Origin: Sulfuritalea sp.
GTDB taxonomy: Bacteria; Pseudomonadota; Gammaproteobacteria; Burkholderiales; Rhodocyclaceae
Assembly (NCBI GenBank): GCA_030247575.1
Contig: JAOTRV010000005.1
Coordinates: 62,001 to 126,000 of the forward strand
Length of the DNA: 64,000 bases
Direction: 5' to 3'
The notes below the pieces were generated by a model. The model was not told where the DNA came from and did no database searches. It saw nothing but the letters and a program-made list of their open reading frames with translations. Below are positions 61,246-64,000 of the stretch, in pieces. The position numbers and the translations under genes are program-made. How positions within the stretch are numbered: position 1 is the first letter of the stretch; each line of letters starts with the position of its first letter.

Positions 61246-61893
61246 ATGGGACTCTTCTTTCCTCGCCTGCCCGACGTCGGCCAACCCGAACGTCCGCTCT
61301 TCTCTCTGACCGGAGCCGCCGCCGCGCATGCGGCGCTGATCGTCCTGGTTGCCGTGGCGGTGCCGGCCGCCGATCTGAAGCAGGCATTGCGCCCGCTGGC
61401 CGTGCGCGTGGTCGAAGTATTGCCGGAGCTGCCGAAGCAACAACCGGTCAAACAGCCCGAAGCGCCCAAGCCGCAAAGAATGCCTCCGCCACCGGAGAAC
61501 CTGCTCAAATCGAACACCGTCAGCGAATCGCCGCCCGCCTTTACCGCTCCGCCGCCGCCATCGCCTGCGCCGGCCGCGCCGGTCAACGTCACACCGGTGC
61601 CGGAGGCGATCACGGCGCCGCGTTTCGACGCCAGCTATCTGGACAACCCGAAGCCGGCCTATCCCGCAACGTCGCGCCGCCTGGGCGAACAGGGCAAGGT
61701 GCTGCTGCGCGTGCTGGTCAGCGCCGCCGGCCTCGCCGAGAAGGTCGAGCTCAAGACCAGCAGCAGCTTCGCGCGACTCGACCAGGCCGCGCAGGAAGCC
61801 GTCAGCCGCTGGCGCTTCGTTCCCGCGCGGCGCGGCGAGCAGGCGATCGCGGCCTGGGTCCAGGTTCCCGTCACATTTCAACTCGAAAACTGA
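61246..61893 (+). CDS. tonB: TonB energy-transducing protein
   Basis: 215 aa. N-terminal signal-anchor helix ('LTGAAAAHAALIVLVAVAVP'), a proline-rich periplasmic span (residues about 60-115, rich in PPP and KQP) and a C-terminal TonB domain 'NPKPAYPATSRRLGEQGKVL' with 'VSAAGLAEKVELKTSSSFAR'. It transmits proton-motive force to outer-membrane receptors. First gene of tonB-exbB-exbD. Confidence 0.94.
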   Translation: MGLFFPRLPDVGQPERPLFSLTGAAAAHAALIVLVAVAVPAADLKQALRPLAVRVVEVLPELPKQQPVKQPEAPKPQRMPPPPENLLKSNTVSESPPAFTAPPPPSPAPAAPVNVTPVPEAITAPRFDASYLDNPKPAYPATSRRLGEQGKVLLRVLVSAAGLAEKVELKTSSSFARLDQAAQEAVSRWRFVPARRGEQAIAAWVQVPVTFQLEN

Positions 61894-61900
61894 TCCGCCA

Positions 61901-62737
61901 ATGCCAACCCAATTCGGTCTGCTTCATTTCTGGCAGCAGGGCGACAGCGTCATCCACGTCACGGCCCTGATTCTGCTTCTACTCTCCGTCCTCAGCTGGG
62001 CCTTGATCGTCGGCCGCTTCACCCGCCAGTTGCGCATCAATCTTGCAAGCGATCGGGCTCCCGCTGCCTTCTGGCAGGCCAGGACGCTGGCCGAGGCACT
62101 CGCGGCCATCGAAGCCGCCGACCGTACCGGTCTGTATGCCGGCATGGCGCGCGCCGGCGCCCGTGAATCACAGGCCTACGGTTGCCCGATCATTGGCGAC
62201 AAGGCGCCCATCAACCCCGCCGATTTCACGAATTGCTCGCTCTGCGACGATCCGACCCGCGACCGCTGCCACGCCTCGCGCAGCATCGGCGCCGGCGTCA
62301 GCCTGTCCGAATCCGTCACCCGCGCCCTGCGCAATCAAATGCTGTCGGCACAGGCCAGCCTCGAAACGGGCCTGACCTTCCTCGCCTCGGTGGGTTCGAC
62401 CGCGCCCTTCATCGGCCTCTTCGGCACGGTATGGGGCATCTACCACGCGCTGGTTGCGCTTTCCGGCTCCACCAGCGTGGTGCTGGACAAGGTGGCCGGC
62501 CCGGTCGGCGAGGCGCTGATCATGACCGCCGCCGGCCTCTTCGTCGCCATTCCCGCCGTGCTCGCCTACAACGCGCTGACGCGTGCCAACCGGCTGACGC
62601 TGGCGCAGCTCGACGGTTTCGCCCACGATCTGCACGCCTTCTTCACCACCGGCGCCCGCCGTCCCGCCAGCGTCGACTATTCCACGCCGCGCGCCGTGCC
62701 GGAAATGGCGCCGCAGCCGGCGCGCCGGGCCACCTGA
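61901..62737 (+). CDS. exbB: ExbB/MotA/TolQ-type proton channel with cysteine-rich insert
   Basis: 278 aa. TM1 near 19-38, then a cytoplasmic loop, then TM2/TM3 'LASVGSTAPFIGLFGTVWGI' and 'GEALIMTAAGLFVAIPAVLA', the ExbB signature. In the loop (about 90-130) there is an insertion with Cys95, Cys112, Cys115, Cys123 and His124 ('CSLCDDPTRDRCHASR') not found in ordinary ExbB; it looks like a zinc-ribbon or Fe-S type site. Six bp after tonB and 10 bp before exbD. Confidence 0.92.
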   Translation: MPTQFGLLHFWQQGDSVIHVTALILLLLSVLSWALIVGRFTRQLRINLASDRAPAAFWQARTLAEALAAIEAADRTGLYAGMARAGARESQAYGCPIIGDKAPINPADFTNCSLCDDPTRDRCHASRSIGAGVSLSESVTRALRNQMLSAQASLETGLTFLASVGSTAPFIGLFGTVWGIYHALVALSGSTSVVLDKVAGPVGEALIMTAAGLFVAIPAVLAYNALTRANRLTLAQLDGFAHDLHAFFTTGARRPASVDYSTPRAVPEMAPQPARRAT

Positions 62738-62747
62738 GGCACTCGCC

Positions 62748-63158
62748 ATGTCATTCGGTTCCTTCAGCGAGGGCGGCATCACCCAACCCATGGCCGAGAT
62801 CAACACCACGCCCATGGTGGACGTGATGCTGGTGCTGCTGATCATTTTCATCATCACCATTCCGGTGCTGCACCAGGCGGTGCCCATCGACCTGCCCCAG
62901 GTCAGCGCGCAGAAAGTCGAGGACAAGCCGGTCGTGATCCAGCTCGCGCTCGACGCCGGCGGCCTCTACTACCTCGACGGCGCCCCGGCGCACCGCAGCG
63001 AAGTGGAGAGCCGCTTCGCCGCCACCGCCGGCCGCAACCCGGAACTGCATCTGCGCGCCGATCGCGGCACGCGCTACGACAAAGTGGCCGAAATTCTTGC
63101 CATGGCGCAGAAGGCCGGCATCAACCGCATCGCCTTCGTCACCGAGCCGAAGAGCTAA
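62748..63158 (+). CDS. exbD: ExbD/TolR-type protein
   Basis: 136 aa. N-terminal helix with the conserved Asp of the proton path in 'NTTPMVDVMLVLLIIFIITI', and a periplasmic domain 'PVVIQLALDAGGLYYLDGAP' and 'LHLRADRGTRYDKVAEILAM'. Completes the TonB-ExbB-ExbD complex for the receptor encoded next. Confidence 0.95.
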   Translation: MSFGSFSEGGITQPMAEINTTPMVDVMLVLLIIFIITIPVLHQAVPIDLPQVSAQKVEDKPVVIQLALDAGGLYYLDGAPAHRSEVESRFAATAGRNPELHLRADRGTRYDKVAEILAMAQKAGINRIAFVTEPKS

Positions 63159-63215
63159 GTCGGGCGGCATTTCATACGCATATCAATTCATATCACCTTC
63201 ACGAGGCGCGCCTTC

Positions 63216-64000
63216 ATGCTTTGCAAATTCGGATTCGATACACACACCCCCGCCAGACGACCGTCGGTCGTGGCGGTCGTCGCGGCCCTCGGCGCTCTCG
63301 CCGCAAGCGCGGTCCTTGCGCAGGAGGCCCAACTGGGTGAAGTCAAGGTGACCTCGACCACCATCGACGACCGCTTTACCTCGAAGCGTTTCGATCCATC
63401 GAGCATCCACGACATCAGCGGCAAGACCGTCGACGAAAAGCGGCCGCAGAACATGGTCCAGATACTCAACGCAATTCCCGGCATCACGGCCGACCTGTCG
63501 TCCGGCGACGAGATCAAGATCAAGCTGCGCGGCGTCGAAAACCAGCGCTACATGGGCGAGAAGCCCGGCGTGGCGATCGTCATCGACGGCGTTCCGGTGT
63601 TCGAGCGCACCGGCAAGGTCAATGTCGACCTCGACAACATCGAGTCGATTCGCGTGATCAAGGGCGGCGCCTCCTATCTTTTCGGCGAGGACGCCCTGTC
63701 CGGGGCCGTGATCATCACCACCAAGCGCGGCGCCAAGTATGCCGGCTTCACCGCGGCCGCCGACGAAGGCTCCTGGGGCTACAACCGCCAGCAATTGCGC
63801 GCCGGCTTCGCCGCCGACTGGGGCAGCGGCCATCTCCAGACCACCCATCGCTCCAGCCAGGACTATTACTGGCAATCGGCCTACAAGACCGACTACATCG
63901 ACGGCAACTTTCGGCTGTTCCTGACCGACCGGTCCGACCTGACGGTCGGCTTCGAGCGCTCCGACCGGATGAAGGACAAGCACGGCTCGGTGGCCGGAGT
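63216..64000 (+). CDS. TonB-dependent outer-membrane receptor, 5' part (cut by window edge)
   Basis: 261 codons visible. Signal peptide ('VVAVVAALGALAASAVLA|QE'), TonB box-like 'LGEVKVTSTT', plug domain 'PQNMVQILNAIPGITADLSS', 'VENQRYMGEKPGVAIVIDGV' and 'IESIRVIKGGASYLFGEDAL' with 'SGAVIITTKRGA', then the start of the barrel. Ligand unknown; position next to nosL-like genes and behind an FNR box suggests copper (NosA/OprC-type) or a heme/iron compound used in denitrification. Confidence 0.93.
   Translation, partial: MLCKFGFDTHTPARRPSVVAVVAALGALAASAVLAQEAQLGEVKVTSTTIDDRFTSKRFDPSSIHDISGKTVDEKRPQNMVQILNAIPGITADLSSGDEIKIKLRGVENQRYMGEKPGVAIVIDGVPVFERTGKVNVDLDNIESIRVIKGGASYLFGEDALSGAVIITTKRGAKYAGFTAAADEGSWGYNRQQLRAGFAADWGSGHLQTTHRSSQDYYWQSAYKTDYIDGNFRLFLTDRSDLTVGFERSDRMKDKHGSVAG

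Overview
This is a GC-rich chromosomal segment with tightly packed, often overlapping genes (many ATGA, GTGA or TGATG stop/start junctions). The gene content is that of a denitrifying betaproteobacterium, most likely of the Rhodocyclales/Sterolibacterium-Sulfuritalea type: heme-d1 and NosL-like denitrification accessory genes, FNR-type regulators and their boxes, PAS/GGDEF/EAL signalling proteins, and TAXI and TonB transport. The taxonomic call is an inference from gene content; there is no rRNA in the window.

Layout. 0-16 kb: metabolism and housekeeping, with mobB (cut by the left edge), an ATP-grasp-like protein interrupted in frame by a REP palindrome, a DinG/YoaA helicase, a DUF4160/DUF2442 pair, two divergent genes (MBL-fold hydrolase and TAXI receptor), a secretin-like periplasmic protein, O-acetylhomoserine sulfhydrylase, phosphoglucomutase, a flavoprotein, a GlcDF-like FAD/Fe-S pair and a RelE/Phd toxin-antitoxin pair. 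16-36.8 kb: a signalling island of histidine kinases, receivers, GGDEF/EAL proteins and a B12-binding protein. It includes a hybrid kinase with a FixL-type heme-PAS signature and two operons preceded by the same kind of palindromic operator. A 150-bp MITE with terminal inverted repeats and target duplication, and a FitAB/VapBC pair, sit in the middle. 37-41.5 kb: tRNA-Asp, mmsA, a GMC oxidoreductase and an MBL hydrolase.

41.6-54.7 kb is the most unusual part. An FNR-type promoter precedes a gene run encoding a 49-aa membrane peptide, a CuA subunit II, a heme-copper subunit I in which the cross-linked tyrosine position is glutamine (so more likely NO-reducing than O2-reducing), heme O synthase, SCO, a cytochrome b fused to two [4Fe-4S] sites and an MvhD/FlpD-like domain, a FixH-like protein, and a second cytochrome b fused to a plant-type [2Fe-2S] ferredoxin and a flavin/NAD(P)H reductase. 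Behind its own FNR box follows a CRP/FNR-type regulator fused to a PilJ/NarX-type sensor domain. On the opposite strand lies a second divergent heme-copper subunit I, next to another SCO and a YdbL-like gene. I read this as a complete, anaerobically induced electron chain from NAD(P)H or quinol to a non-canonical (probably nitric oxide) reductase.

54.8-57.3 kb: a defence/toxin patch with a truncated hsdR, a Fic protein with a convergently encoded inhibitor-motif peptide, and an orphan HicA. 57.3-64 kb: nirN-like, an FNR-type regulator with a cysteine cluster, and two NosL-like genes, divergent from tonB-exbB-exbD and a TonB-dependent receptor cut by the right edge, with a perfect FNR/DNR box between them.

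Superimposed on everything is a 22-23 bp non-palindromic interspersed repeat (core GTCGGCGCTGGCGACACGGC). At least 14 copies were found by eye, between genes and inside reading frames, 11 of them on the + strand. There is also a second, palindromic pyrimidine/purine repeat family (CCCCCTTCAAGGGGG). No CRISPR array, rRNA, prophage or complete IS element was seen.
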